This document shows positions 44,177-54,953 of a DNA stretch of 64,000 nt, piece after piece. Made by a program: the position numbers and the translations under genes. The notes beneath the pieces are model-generated. The model ran no database searches, was not told the origin of the DNA, and saw only the letters and a list, made by a program, of their open reading frames with translations. Origin of the DNA: Ricinus communis (lineage: Eukaryota > Streptophyta > Magnoliopsida > Malpighiales > Euphorbiaceae); NCBI RefSeq assembly GCF_019578655.1, contig NC_063262.1:14391582-14455581 (forward strand), given 5' to 3'. Position 1 is the first letter of the stretch. Every line of letters begins with the position of its first letter.

Positions 44177-46761
44177 GTTAGCATTGATTTTCCGAATCTA
44201 GATATCGATGGAATTACAGAAAACCCTATGATGAAAGTTATTGCCTTCTCGGGTCTTAGGGGACGAAGGACGGGCAGATCCGAGGTTAAGGTTGAGGTTA
44301 ATCTAACCAAAATTACCTTTTTAAAATCAATTTGGAGTTAATTATCAAGAAAGATAAAGTTTGAGGGTTAAAACAATGGATTTCGCAAGTTCAGAGACTT
44401 AATTGCAAACTTTTGTCAAACTTTTCCATGTATAGAGCTAATCGGCTCTGCATAGAGCTCATCGGCCCATCATAAAGCCAGTCGGCTTTGTGTAGAGCCG
44501 ACCGGTTCTACATAGTGCCAATTTGGGTTTTATCACTTCGATATCGTTGTCAGCACCCTTTTTCCGGATCTAGATATCGAGGGAAAAATAGAAAATCGTA
44601 TGATAAAAGTTACTGCCTTCTCGGGTCTTATGAGATAAAGGACGAGCGAATCCAAGGCTAGGCTCGAGGCTAATCCAGTTGGAATTACCTTTTAAAATCA
44701 ATTTGGACTCAATTGTTAAGAAAAATAAAGTTTGAGAGTCAAAACGACACTTTTTATAAGTTCAGGGACCTAATTGCAAAAGTTTATTACTTCTTCTACA
44801 TAGAGCCAATGGGCTCTAGAGAGAGCCGATTGGGGTTTTGCACTCCAACGTCATTTTTCTCGATGATTTTATGTCCAGATACAAATTCTATAAAGAACTT
44901 TTGATGATAATCATTATTTTTATTGATAATTATTTAAATCTTAAAGATAAAATTGGATATTTATCAATAATATTTTAAAATCTATCACCTCCCTTAGGGT
45001 TTTCCTTGAAACCCTACCTCTTTAAATAGAAAGAGGTGATTAGGGTTAGGGTTAACAATCTAAAACTAAAATTTGGCAACAACTGATATCGATACTTAAA
45101 AAATACGGTGAGAAAAACCAGAGAGAAAAGAAATAAAAAGACTGTCATTCTTATTTGACAACAGAAGATTTAAGCCACTTAAGAAGGAACGGTTTTTAGA
45201 AACAAGTCATTAGAGAAAGAACCATTTTTTGAGACCTGTTTCTAAATTAACAGAAGATTTCCCTACACTAGACCTAACACTAGATTCCTACCCGTTCTTT
45301 GACTCAACTACATCCTCATTGCACTGAGACTTGTAGATCTATCAACTATGGGTGATAATCCGAGGATTCCTTCAATGATGCATTCACCATCATCATAAAA
45401 TCGGTCCTTTCATTCCTTTTTTATTTATTTTTTATTTATTTTTAGAAACATGATTAGGATTATGATTTATGATTAGTATGATTAGATTGGGATTTCTGTG
45501 AATATGCATGATTATTGGATTTTAAATCCAATAATAAGAACTCTAGGATTTTGAAATATGATATTTTGCCAATTAGGGTTTTGGATCTAATTAGAAATAT
45601 GTCATAGGATTAATGTTTCAATATATTTCCATTATGATTAGGTAATTAAATATGTTTAATATGATTGCATGATTGATTTGCTATCTATTTAATTACTGTA
45701 ATTTCAGTTTTAGGATTCTTATTAGTTTTAGTGTTTCTCACTCGTTCAATTAACTCTTGTTGTTTGTATTTGGTTATTTATTTCGTTTTATTTCATATTC
45801 TAATTAATATTACTATCTATCCATGTGAATTCGGCTCTAGGATGCAAATATGTATTGATGAATCGACGAAAAATAGCCTAGAACCCTTGAGCCGATCAGC
45901 TCAATGCAGAGCAATTTGGCTCTCTATTGAGTCGATCGGCTCTATGCAGAGAGTCAATCAGTTTTTCAAGCCCAGCCTCCATTTTTTAATTTTTTAGATG
46001 ATTTTTGATGTATTCCGACTTTCTGTATAGTTTTTAGGTCTTTTTCTTTCACAATCGTAGTTGTAAGTTGAGTTGTAATAGTTAGGTTTACTTTCTGCCT
46101 TTATTTTGTTTATTATTGCTTATTGTATGTTTAATTAAATATATATTATGTGATTGATTAATTAAAATGGGCCACATAGACTTAGGGTTAAAACTAGATC
46201 CAATATGAATCTTGTAGTCCAATAAGCTAATCAACATTAACTAGATCTAAAACCCTAAAATCTAAGTAGACTTAGCGGGCTTTAGCATGCTTTAGTTAGG
46301 ACTCGGGCGTAATTAGAATTAGGATCACAATGAATGGGCCTCATCATAATAAGTAGTCCATTAAGTCTAAAGGCTGGAAATCAAAAGCGTAACATGTAAG
46401 TAGGCTACACTAGGTGGCCTTACACATAATTAAATAGTAAATTAGGCTAACAACTCTAATATGGTTGGATTGAATAAAAATGGGTTAGACTTAGGTGAAT
46501 AATGTGTGTTGTTTTGTTATACCTGTGTATAAATTGCTTGCATTTATAGGGAATAATTTGTTAAATAATAAAATCAAAGACTAATATACACAAATAAGGA
46601 AGCTGGCTTCTGGATCCATCTCTGGATTTATGGCGTAAGCTTCCTTATGGAATTTGAAAAATGCCACTCATTAGTAAAAGTATCCCAGTGATTACCTAGG
46701 TAGCGACTCCCATCTTCGCGCTAGTCTTAGTGATTAGTTAGCATGTTTCTGATTAGGTTGA

Positions 46762-46766
46762 AAAGC
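46762..46766. repeat. Target-site duplication AAAGC, left copy
   Basis: AAAGC immediately before the 5' LTR at 46767, repeated at 49892-49896 immediately after the 3' LTR. Confidence 0.9.
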
Positions 46767-47692
46767 TAATACGAAACAACCTAGCACAACGAATCCTACT
46801 CCAACAAGGAGTCTTAATGATGCAAATCCTACTAGCTCAAGGAATTCTAATCTAATAAAGAGTTCTAACTCAACTAGGAATCCTAATCCTGCAAGGAGTC
46901 TTGATAATAGTAGGAGTTTAAGCAACGAAAGGAATCCTAATTCAACTAGGAGTCATAGTTCGATCCAAATTGCAAATCAATGAAGCTTATCCAAGACATT
47001 TGGGCTAAGGACACATCAAGGCTTGAAGAATTGGGTTTAAGTTCAAGGCTCATTAATCTAATTCAGTTTATTGGACTTGAATGAATTTAATTAGGCTTAA
47101 AAAGACCAAAGAAGCTGAGTTGGAGCATATGAAGATTTTGGGCCTAACTTGGCTTATGTTATGAGGCTCATCTATATGACTTATGTAAATTAGGGTTTTA
47201 TAGCTTATTTTAGGCTGTCACACATATATTTTAACTTAATCAGGACTTTATTTAAGTTATCTCTTTTAGTTAGGAAGGTTATCTTTATCCTAGATTAGAT
47301 GTAAATCCTTATTAGTTAAGTAAGAGTTCTATTCTTACTAAGACTTTGGATATGTCTTTAAAGTATGTCAAATTTGTATGCCTTTGGCAGATTATGATTA
47401 ATTAAAGTCTTTACTTCCTTTCAAGCCAAGATTTCTTGTATATTATGTTCTTGTTTGAATGCAAAACTTACTTATCAAGGATTTGATCTATCCTTATGGC
47501 GTACTTAGGATTAGGGTTTAAGGAACTTAGTTTTCCTTAGGTTCTAATTCTTGATCATCTTTCTAAGAAATTTGTCTTCTAACCTTTTTTAGGGGTTGAA
47601 CCAAATTAGTTCTTGGAGTTTTCATGTTAATGTGTTGAGGGGTCCGCAATTCAAAAGGGATTCTCAAGCTTATTCGTGGAGGTTCCCTATCA
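46767..47692 (+). repeat. 5' LTR (926 bp)
   Basis: Begins TAATACGAAAC (3' LTR: TGATACGAACC, so the TG has mutated to TA) and ends CCCTATCA. The first 190 bp are degenerate units built on GGAATCCTAATC/CAAGGAGTC text, shared with 48960-49140 and in reverse at 4200-4400. Confidence 0.9.
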
Positions 47693-47694
47693 TT

Positions 47695-47706
47695 TGGTGT
47701 CAGAGC
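47695..47706 (+). other. Primer binding site
   Basis: TGGTGTCAGAGC, one base from the initiator tRNA-Met primer form TGGTATCAGAGC, two bases after the 5' LTR. Confidence 0.85.
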
Positions 47707-48073
47707 TTTGGCTCTAGATCGGGTTTTATCCTTTCATATTTTCATTATTAACTTCTAATTTCTTATTTCTTTGTTCTCTCTTTTAATTTGGTTCTTATTA
47801 TTAGTTCTTTATTTAAGTCAATTGTTAGAGTTCTAAAATTTTAAAAAAGATCGTTTAGGTATTTTAAATCTGTCCTTTTTGTTGTTCGTTCATTAAGATT
47901 AATTATTCTTCATTATATCTTATTCTTATGTTGTTTTATTATGCTTAGGCTTAATCTTCTTCATTATATCTTCTTCTTGTCGTGTCGTCTAATTCTAATT
48001 TGTTTTGAGTGTTAAACACGCGAGTTGTGTGTGAGAGATGTATTATCAAGAGGAGGATTGCTATGAGCAATAA

Positions 48074-48861
48074 ATGGACAACCTGTTTCACATAAGATGT
48101 CATGTACAAGGTAAGACATGCCATGTTATTATTGATAGTGGTAATTTTACAAACGTTGCAAGTACTTTAATGGTAGAAAAATTGGGATTAAATCTCATTC
48201 CACATCCAAAACCTTGTAAGTTATTATGGTTAAACAACTATGGTGAGATAAAAGTGAATAAATAGGTTATTATGGCTTTCACTATTGGGAGGTATTCAGA
48301 TGAAGTGTTATGTGAGCAATGCATACTAGCCATATCTTGCTTGGTAGGCCATGGCAATTTGATAGAAGGGCTATCCATGATGAGTTCCTTAATAGGTACT
48401 CATTTGCAAAAGATGGGAGAAAGGTCACACTTACACCACTTTCAACAAAAGAAGTGTATGAACATCAATGCAAAATGGAAAGAATGAGAGTAGAGGCTGA
48501 AAAGAAAGAGATGGAAAATAAAAAGAGTGCTTTAGAGAGTGAAAATAAAAGGAGTGTTTTGGAGAATGAAAACAAAAAGATTAGTGACGTAGAGGAGTCT
48601 ACTAAAGTCAATAAAGATATTAAAGGTATGATGAATGAAGATGGTGAAAAAGATAATAATTTGCAACATTTGAGTGAAACTCAAGATGAAGAGGTCATTG
48701 TTGAAGATGAAGAAAAAGTTGAGCTAGTGAAGAATGAAGATATTTTGTTTGATGCTATTGAGCCAATTGAACATGTTGAATTTATTGGCATTGAAAGTAT
48801 TATTTGTTCTAAAGTTCCTCTAACAACTTTTGTGAAAGATCTACGGTTGATAATGAGTTAG
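48074..48861 (+). pseudogene. Chromovirus-type protease remnant and coiled tail
   Basis: 48074-48265 reads FHIRCHVQGKTCHVIIDSG followed by NFTNVASTLMVEKLGL, the aspartic protease with DSG active site. A stop then intervenes and the frame continues at 48319-48861 with HILLGRPWQFDRRAIHDEF and LTPLSTKEVYEHQC. The equivalent block in the CRM-like element is LLGRPWLYDRSVIHN at about 55100. The rest is a Glu/Lys-rich stretch with repeated ENKK units and no domain. It begins after a gag deletion and ends before the deleted RT. Confidence 0.75.
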
Positions 48862-48930
48862 TATTGTTCTTGGAGATTATATGTTTGCTTTTTTCATAAA
48901 AATTGGGTAAGATTCAAGGTGAATCTTTTC

Positions 48931-48944
48931 AAAGAAAGGGGGAA
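48931..48944 (+). other. Polypurine tract
   Basis: AAAGAAAGGGGGAA directly before the TGATACG start of the 3' LTR; the usual primer for plus-strand DNA. Confidence 0.9.
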
Positions 48945-49891
48945 TGATACGAACCAACCTAGCACAACGAATCCTACTCTAACATGGAGTCTTGATGATG
49001 CAAATCCTACTAGCTCAAGGAATTCTAATCCAATAAGGAGTCCTGACTCAACTAGGAATCCTGATCCTGCAAGGAGTCTTGATAATATTAGGAGTTCAAG
49101 CAAAGAAAGAAATCCTAATTCAACTAAGAGTCATAGTTCGACTCAAATTGCAAATCAATGAGCTTATCCAAGACATTTGGGCTAAGGACACATCAAGGCT
49201 TGAAGAATTGGATTTAAGTTCAAGGCTCATTAATCTAATTCAGTTTATTGGGCTTGAATGTATTTAATTGGGCTTAAAAAGACCAAAGAAGCCGGATTGG
49301 AGCATATGAAGACTTTGGGCCTAACTTGGCTTATGTTATGAGGCCCATCTATATGACTTATGTATATTAGGGTTTTATGGCTTATTTTGGGCAGCCACAC
49401 ATGTGTTTTAACCTAATTAGGACTTTATTTAAGTTATCTCTTTTAGTTAGGAAGGTTATCTTTATCCTAGATTAGATGTAAATCCTTATTAGTTAAGTAA
49501 GAGTTCTATTCTTACTAAGACTTTGGATATGTCTTTAAAACATGTCAAATTCATATGCCTTTGGCAGATTATGATTAATTAAAGTTTTTACTTCCTTTCA
49601 AGCCAAAATTGCTTGTATATTGTGTTCTTGTATGAATGCAGAACTTATTTATCAAGGAGTTGATCTATCCTTGTGGCGTACTTAGGATTGGGTTTTAAGG
49701 GACTTAGTTTTCCTTAGGTTCTAATTCTTGATCATCTTTCTAAGAAATCTGTCTTCTAACCTCTCTTGGAGTTGTCTTCTAACCTTTCTTAAGGGTTGAA
49801 CCAAATTAGTTCTTGGAGTTTTCATGTTAATGTGTTAGGGGTCCGCAATTCAAAAGGGGTTCTGAAGCTTATTCGTGGAGGTTCCATATCA
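48945..49891 (+). repeat. 3' LTR (947 bp)
   Basis: Begins TGATACGAACC and ends CCATATCA. By eye it is about 93-95% identical to the 5' LTR with a few indels, so the insertion is not very recent. Confidence 0.9.
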
Positions 49892-49896
49892 AAAGC
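49892..49896. repeat. Target-site duplication AAAGC, right copy
   Basis: Partner of 46762-46766. Confidence 0.9.
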
Positions 49897-50150
49897 CTTA
49901 CAGTGCTGTCGTTGATAAAGACATTTGGGTGCATGCCCAAAATCGCCGCCCACAGTGGCAATTCCACTAGAGATAAGAGAAGCTGATTCCAATGTATATT
50001 TGTCCTTAATTTTATTATTTAACATAGTATTCTTGCATCATTACACTTTTACACACTGTACACTTTGGCCCTTGATAGGCATCATATTATACGTATTTAC
50101 ATGCCCGATTGTTTGCATTCTTGTGCATGATTATCTGGGTTTATGCTAGA

Positions 50151-51251
50151 ATCACCTGTCTTTTAGTTCCTTTCACGTTTCAGGTCACGATTGAAGGACA
50201 TTATCAATAATCGAGGGAAATACGCGCGATTACGGATCAGAATCCATCAAATTGGACGAGGACTAGCATTCTGATGTTGAGCACGGCCTGGACTCCGGCC
50301 GTGCTGAATTGCCAACTAGCTGCCCTCCAAGAGTGCCTTTCGGCACGATTTTCGAGGCCACCACGGCCTCCACCAAGGCCTGTGGTGGCTCAGCACTGGC
50401 TTGGGCACGGCCTGGAAGTGGTCAAGAGCAGCTCATCCGTAGGTTCAACACGGCCTGGACTCCGCCCATGCTGACCAGCACAGGCTTGACCACGGCTGTG
50501 CTGAAGGGAATATAAAGGCAAATTCGAATTGGTGAATGGTGGCTCGATATTCTGACTTGATTCCAATATACACACTCGATTCAATTGTTTTCTAGACCTC
50601 AATTGTCGACTTTGGGAGATCAAATTCATCAATTGAAGGAAGGATTACACTCATTTCAACATTGATTTGAAGATCAAGACAAGATTTAGGAGCACTCAAG
50701 AGGCAATTTAGGGTTTGACATTTTGAATTGGAAAATTAGGGTTTCTCATCCAACTTGAAAGAGAAGGGTGTACATGCGTTCAATTTTCTTTTCCTTAATT
50801 GTTCCTTACTTTGCTTTAACTATGAACATGAGTAGCTAGATCTTTTGAACCCATTGGGGTTCACCTTTGTTGATGGATTATGCTTAGTTGTTAGATTTGT
50901 AATTGCCATTCTTGTAATCTTCTTTCTATTCAGTAATAAAGTTTGATTCAGTTAATTTGAGACGTTGAATTAATTGTCTTTTGGGTTGTTTCTTGACATT
51001 GAGAAATGCTTGTTACAACTGGAATTTGAATAGTAAGAACTGGTAGTTAACACTTAGAGATAAGGTTAATTTACTCGCCGGATTAAGAACTTACAACTTT
51101 TAATAGTTCTAAATCACACTTAATGCTAATCTGTAATAATTTGATAGGAAGAGATTCCATTAGGGTAGTGCAGGTTTAGGAACTGGGTGAGCTCGAGAGA
51201 GGAACCGAGTTCGATTCAGGATATTGGCACGGGTAAGTAAGATTAGTAATG
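50151..51251 (+). repeat. LTR-like repeat with CACGGCC palindromes
   Basis: No coding sequence. At 50280-50305 a perfect 9-bp stem AGCACGGCC/GGCCGTGCT encloses 8 bases, and similar phrases recur to about 50510. TATA-like atataaagg near 50512 and AATAAA near 50935 fit the U3-R layout of an LTR, possibly Athila-like. The segment is cut at 51252 by the truncated LTR of the CRM-like element. Confidence 0.5.
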
Positions 51252-52080
51252 CTTACCAATAAGTTTCGAATTTGTCGCCCCAAGATCTAACTTGAAAGTT
51301 TGCAATTGATTATGGAACTAACAAACTTAGCAATAGAACTACTAAGCCCTTTAGTTATAAATAGATGAAGAATGTTCAAACAACTCAAGAAACTAATAAA
51401 AAATTAATTGATTGATCAAACATGTAGATGTGAAACTAAATCAAACAAGTTAATTTAATCTCAAGAAATTCAATAAGGAACACCTTAAGGAATAAGAGTT
51501 AACAACTCAAATAAAACTTCATTCAGAAATGTATATTGATCTTATGTCCTTTAGCCGAAATACATAGCTCTATTTATAGAGTTTTGAAATGATTCTAACC
51601 CTAAAAATGACTAAGAGATAAGCAATAAAGAATCAAACCCTAAAAGACTTCTAATGTGCGGCTGCCTCCTTCTCTAAGCATAAGTGGTGGCTGCCCTAGG
51701 GTTAGGTGAGACCTCCAATGCTTCTAGAAACCCTAATGTGCGGCCCAATGCTTAGGGTGCGGCCCAATGCTTCTAGAAACCCTAATGTGCGGCCCAATGC
51801 TTCTAGAAACCCTAGGAAAGCCTGTTGACTTTGATCCCTGATCTTTGACCTTGACCTTGTTCCATGACCAGAAGTTTAAGCTTCATTAATTGCAATTAAT
51901 GTCACTATCTTCAAGGCATTGTTATCTTCATTAAAAGCACCATCATTAGCCATCTTCAAAACATGCTCCAAGTAAGAATTTAAGGCTTGCTTGAACCTTT
52001 TACTCATTGCTCGTGTCATCGGTCCTCCATAGGCTAATGGATCCATGCTAGTTGACTTAGATGCATCTTTGGTTGCATCA
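51252..52080 (-). repeat. 3' LTR of the CRM-like element, truncated
   Basis: Matches 57249-58067. It contains tandem units with AATGTGCGGCCCAATGCTTC at 51716-51815. Its start (minus strand) TGATGCAACC abuts the purine tract; its end is cut at 51252. Confidence 0.9.
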
Positions 52081-54953
52081 TTCCCCCCCTCTTTGAAAGG
52101 ATTCGACCTCGAATCAACGCCTTCATCAAAATCAAAAGGAGACAAATCAGCAACATTAAAAGTAGCACTAACATTATACTCACCAGGTAAGTCAACTTTG
52201 TATGCATTATCGTTGATGCGCTCTATTACTTCAAATGGACCATCACCACGTGGCATCAACTTTGATTTTCTTTGATTGGAAAACCTTTCCTTCCTGAAGT
52301 GCACCCAAACCCAATCACCAACTTCAAATACCATCCTTTTGCGGCCCTTATTGCGTTGTTTGGTGATTTGTTCATTTCGTCTTTCCAAATTTGCACGCAC
52401 TTGCTCATGCAACTTCAACACAAATTCAGCCTTCTTTGCACCATCTAAATTCACTTGTTCACTCAAAGGTAAAGCAATCAAATCTAAAGGACTCAAAGGA
52501 ATAAAGCCATAAACAATCTCAAATGGGCAAAATTGAGTAGAAGAATGCATACTACGATTATATGCAAATTCAACATGCGGCAAACAATCTTCATATGTTC
52601 TCAAGTTTCGTTTAACCATGGTCCTAAGTAATTGTGACAAAGTTCTATTTACTACCTCAGTTTGACCATCGGTTTGGGGATGACATGTAGTAGAAAGAAG
52701 TAATTTAGTTCCCAGTTTACCCCATAAGGTCTTCCAAAAATAGCTCAAAAACTTGGTGTCCCTATCACTGACAATAGTTCTAGGCATACCATGTAAACGT
52801 ACAATTTCTCTAAAGAACAATTCAGCAACATGTTGTGCATCATCGGTTTTCCTACATGCAATAAAGTGTGACATCTTTGAAAACCTATCCACCACAACAA
52901 AAATACTATCATGCCCATGCTTAGACCTAGGTAATCCAAGCACAAAATCCATAGATATGTCAATCCAAGGAGAATTAGGTATGGGCAAAGGCATGTATAA
53001 CCCATTAGGTTGTGATTTAGACTTAGCTTGCTTGCATACAATACAGTTAGCACATAATCTATTCACATCAGATTTCATTTTAGGCCAATAGAAATGATCA
53101 TGCAAAACATCTAAAGTCTTTTGAACACCAAAGTGTCCCATCAAACCACCTTCATGTGATTCTCTCACAAGCAATTCACCCATAGAACACATAGGAATGC
53201 ATAGACGTTTTTCTTTGAACAAAAATCCATCATGTCTGTAAAATTTATCAATAGCACCATGTTCACAAGCATAGAAAATAGAACCAAAATCGTGGTCATC
53301 AACATACAAGTCTTTGATATACTCAAAACCAAGCAATTTTGTTTCTAGAGAAGCAAGTAAAGCATACCTTCTAGATAGTGCATCGGCAACTACATTTTCT
53401 TTACCTTGCTTGTACTTAATGACATAGGGAAATGCTTTAATGAATTCACTCCATTTAGCATGGCGCTTATTCAACTTGTTCTGTCCCTTCAAGTGCTTTA
53501 ATGCTTCATGATCCGTGTGAATCACAAACTCCTTAGGTAGCAAATAATGCTGCCAAACATTGAGTGCACGCACAAGAGCATACAATTCCTTGTCATAAGT
53601 TGGATATTTCAAGCTAGCTCCATTCAACTTTTCACTAAAATAGGCTATTGGCTTCCCATCTTGCATTAAAACAGCTCCAATACCTACACCAGAAGCATCA
53701 CAATCAATTTCAAAAGTTTTGGAAAAATCCGGAAGTGAAAGAATGGGAGATGAAGTAAGTTTGTCCTTTAGCATATTAAATGCGTTTTCTTGTTGTTCTC
53801 CCCAATGAAACTTCACATTCTTCTTTACAAGCTCATTAAGTGGTGCGGCAAGGGTACTGAAGTCCTTGACAAACCTCCTATAGAAGCTTGCAAGCCCATG
53901 AAAGCTCCTCACATCACTAACATTCTTTGGTGTTGGCCACTCCTTAATTGCTTTTACCTTATCTTCATCGACCTGAATTCCATTTTTACTAACAACAAAA
54001 CCAAGAAACACAAGTTTGTTTGTGTAAAAATCACACTTAGCAAGGTTAGCATATAAAGAATTCTCACGCAAAACCATCAACACCATCCGAACATGTTCAA
54101 CATGCTCACTAAAGCTCGCACGCAAAACATGGTTCATTAGTCTCATAAAAGTATTTGGTGCGTTAGTTAAGCCAAAAGGCATGACCAACCACTCATACAA
54201 ACCAAATTTAGTTTTGAATGCTGTTTTCCACTCATCACCTATATTCATTCTAATTTGGTGATAGCCACTTCTCAAATCAATTTTAGTAAAGATAACACTT
54301 CCATGCAATTCATCTAACATATCATCTAACCTAGGAATAGGATGACGATATTTAATGGTAATCTTGTTAATTGCACGACAATCAATACACATACGCCAAG
54401 ACCCATCTTTCTTAGGGACTAACAAAACAGGAACAGCACATGGGCTAAGACTTTCCCTAACATAACCTTTACTTAGTAGTTCCTCAACTTGGCGTTGCAG
54501 CTCTTTGGTCTCCTCCGGATTGACTCTATAGGCTGGTCTATTTGGAATGGATGACCCCGACACAAAGTCAATTTGGTGCTCTATCCCCCTTAGTGGTGGC
54601 AACCCACTAGGTAACTCCTCGGGAAACACATCGTCATATTCCTGCAAAACACTTACAAACACACTAGGAAGAGAAGAGTTAAGATTATTAGTGTTAAATA
54701 AAGTCTCCTTGTACATAAGTACAAGTACTTGCCTATTTTCACTCAAAGCCTTTCTCATGTCTCGCTCTCTAACTAAGAAACTCACTTTTTTCTCGCTTGC
54801 CTCCCCTTTTTCTTGCGCCTTACTCTTTCTTTTGCTCACATTCTTGCGCAAACCCTCGCTAAACTCTCCTTTTACCACTCGTTGCTCTCCCCCCTCATTA
54901 TTTTCCACACAACTCCCCTTTTGCACTCTCACACTTTCTTTTTTCTTTCTCAT
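51876..54953 (-). CDS. CRM-like pol: RT, RNase H, integrase; RT catalytic box deleted
   Basis: An open frame of 1025 codons. RT starts around residue 150 ([46 protein letters not shown]). It then jumps from NHVLRA to [10 protein letters not shown]: 18 residues containing the YFDD box are missing, compared with the intact copy at 63225-63280. RNase H has [14 protein letters not shown] and [10 protein letters not shown]. Integrase has the HHCC site ([11 protein letters not shown]...CIVCKQAKS), [18 protein letters not shown] and [15 protein letters not shown]. The tail enters the 3' LTR and ends with the [11 protein letters not shown] motif. Apart from the 54-bp deletion it looks intact. As an enzyme the RT should be dead, because two of its three catalytic Asp are lost. 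Confidence 0.88.
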   Translation of the reverse strand: MRKKKESVRVQKGSCVENNEGGEQRVVKGEFSEGLRKNVSKRKSKAQEKGEASEKKVSFLVRERDMRKALSENRQVLVLMYKETLFNTNNLNSSLPSVFVSVLQEYDDVFPEELPSGLPPLRGIEHQIDFVSGSSIPNRPAYRVNPEETKELQRQVEELLSKGYVRESLSPCAVPVLLVPKKDGSWRMCIDCRAINKITIKYRHPIPRLDDMLDELHGSVIFTKIDLRSGYHQIRMNIGDEWKTAFKTKFGLYEWLVMPFGLTNAPNTFMRLMNHVLRASFSEHVEHVRMVLMVLRENSLYANLAKCDFYTNKLVFLGFVVSKNGIQVDEDKVKAIKEWPTPKNVSDVRSFHGLASFYRRFVKDFSTLAAPLNELVKKNVKFHWGEQQENAFNMLKDKLTSSPILSLPDFSKTFEIDCDASGVGIGAVLMQDGKPIAYFSEKLNGASLKYPTYDKELYALVRALNVWQHYLLPKEFVIHTDHEALKHLKGQNKLNKRHAKWSEFIKAFPYVIKYKQGKENVVADALSRRYALLASLETKLLGFEYIKDLYVDDHDFGSIFYACEHGAIDKFYRHDGFLFKEKRLCIPMCSMGELLVRESHEGGLMGHFGVQKTLDVLHDHFYWPKMKSDVNRLCANCIVCKQAKSKSQPNGLYMPLPIPNSPWIDISMDFVLGLPRSKHGHDSIFVVVDRFSKMSHFIACRKTDDAQHVAELFFREIVRLHGMPRTIVSDRDTKFLSYFWKTLWGKLGTKLLLSTTCHPQTDGQTEVVNRTLSQLLRTMVKRNLRTYEDCLPHVEFAYNRSMHSSTQFCPFEIVYGFIPLSPLDLIALPLSEQVNLDGAKKAEFVLKLHEQVRANLERRNEQITKQRNKGRKRMVFEVGDWVWVHFRKERFSNQRKSKLMPRGDGPFEVIERINDNAYKVDLPGEYNVSATFNVADLSPFDFDEGVDSRSNPFKEGGNDATKDASKSTSMDPLAYGGPMTRAMSKRFKQALNSYLEHVLKMANDGAFNEDNNALKIVTLIAINEA
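52081..52095 (-). other. Polypurine tract of the CRM-like element
   Basis: Minus strand CAAAGAGGGGGGGAA directly before the LTR start TGATGCAACC. It lies inside the pol ORF (codons for FKEGGND), which forces the overlap of ORF and LTR. Confidence 0.9.

Larger units (their letters stand above)
46767..49891 (+). mobile_element. Complete small LTR retrotransposon derivative with TSD AAAGC
   Basis: 5' LTR 46767-47692, PBS 47695-47706, a 1.25-kb interior, purine tract 48931-48944 and 3' LTR 48945-49891, with AAAGC on both sides. The interior keeps only a protease remnant and an acidic/basic coiled stretch; gag, RT, RNase H and integrase are gone, so it is non-autonomous. LTR ends and protease resemble the CRM-like element at 51252-58067. 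It sits inside the Tat-type LTR, whose sequence rejoins across it. Confidence 0.92.
44177..50150 (+). repeat. Tat-type LTR (with a tandem start), interrupted at 46767-49891
   Basis: Two related starts, TGTTAGCATTGATTTTCCG (44177) and TGTCAGCACCCTTTTTCCG (44548), are each followed by an agatatcga block and a 'ttaattgcaa' stretch, a tandem duplication of about 370 bp. The sequence continues to 46766 and, after the inserted element, from 49897 to about 50150 with GTGGCAATTCCACTAG and a TTTTATTATTTAAC block. The reverse complement of this LTR is at about 4560-5647. Palindromic GAGCCGATCGGCTC-like units occur at 44435-44530, 44800-44835 and 45885-45965. No coding sequence; the right border is uncertain. 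Confidence 0.6.

Noticed and set aside
46734..46925. Leu-rich minus-strand frame (63 codons) that looks like a membrane segment, with a similar one at 48894-49103
   Set aside because: It is the complement of the GGAATCCTAAT repeat array in both LTRs; the hydrophobic pattern follows from the repeat, not from a gene.
51716..51815. Regular GCGGCCCAATGCTTC units, considered as a CRISPR-like or satellite array
   Set aside because: Only three to four units inside an LTR, present in both LTRs of a retrotransposon, in a plant context; no spacers of the required kind.
51730..51815. AACCCTAA text resembling plant telomere repeat
   Set aside because: CCCTAA occurs singly inside the LTR units (AAACCCTAATGTGCGG), not as a tandem telomeric run.
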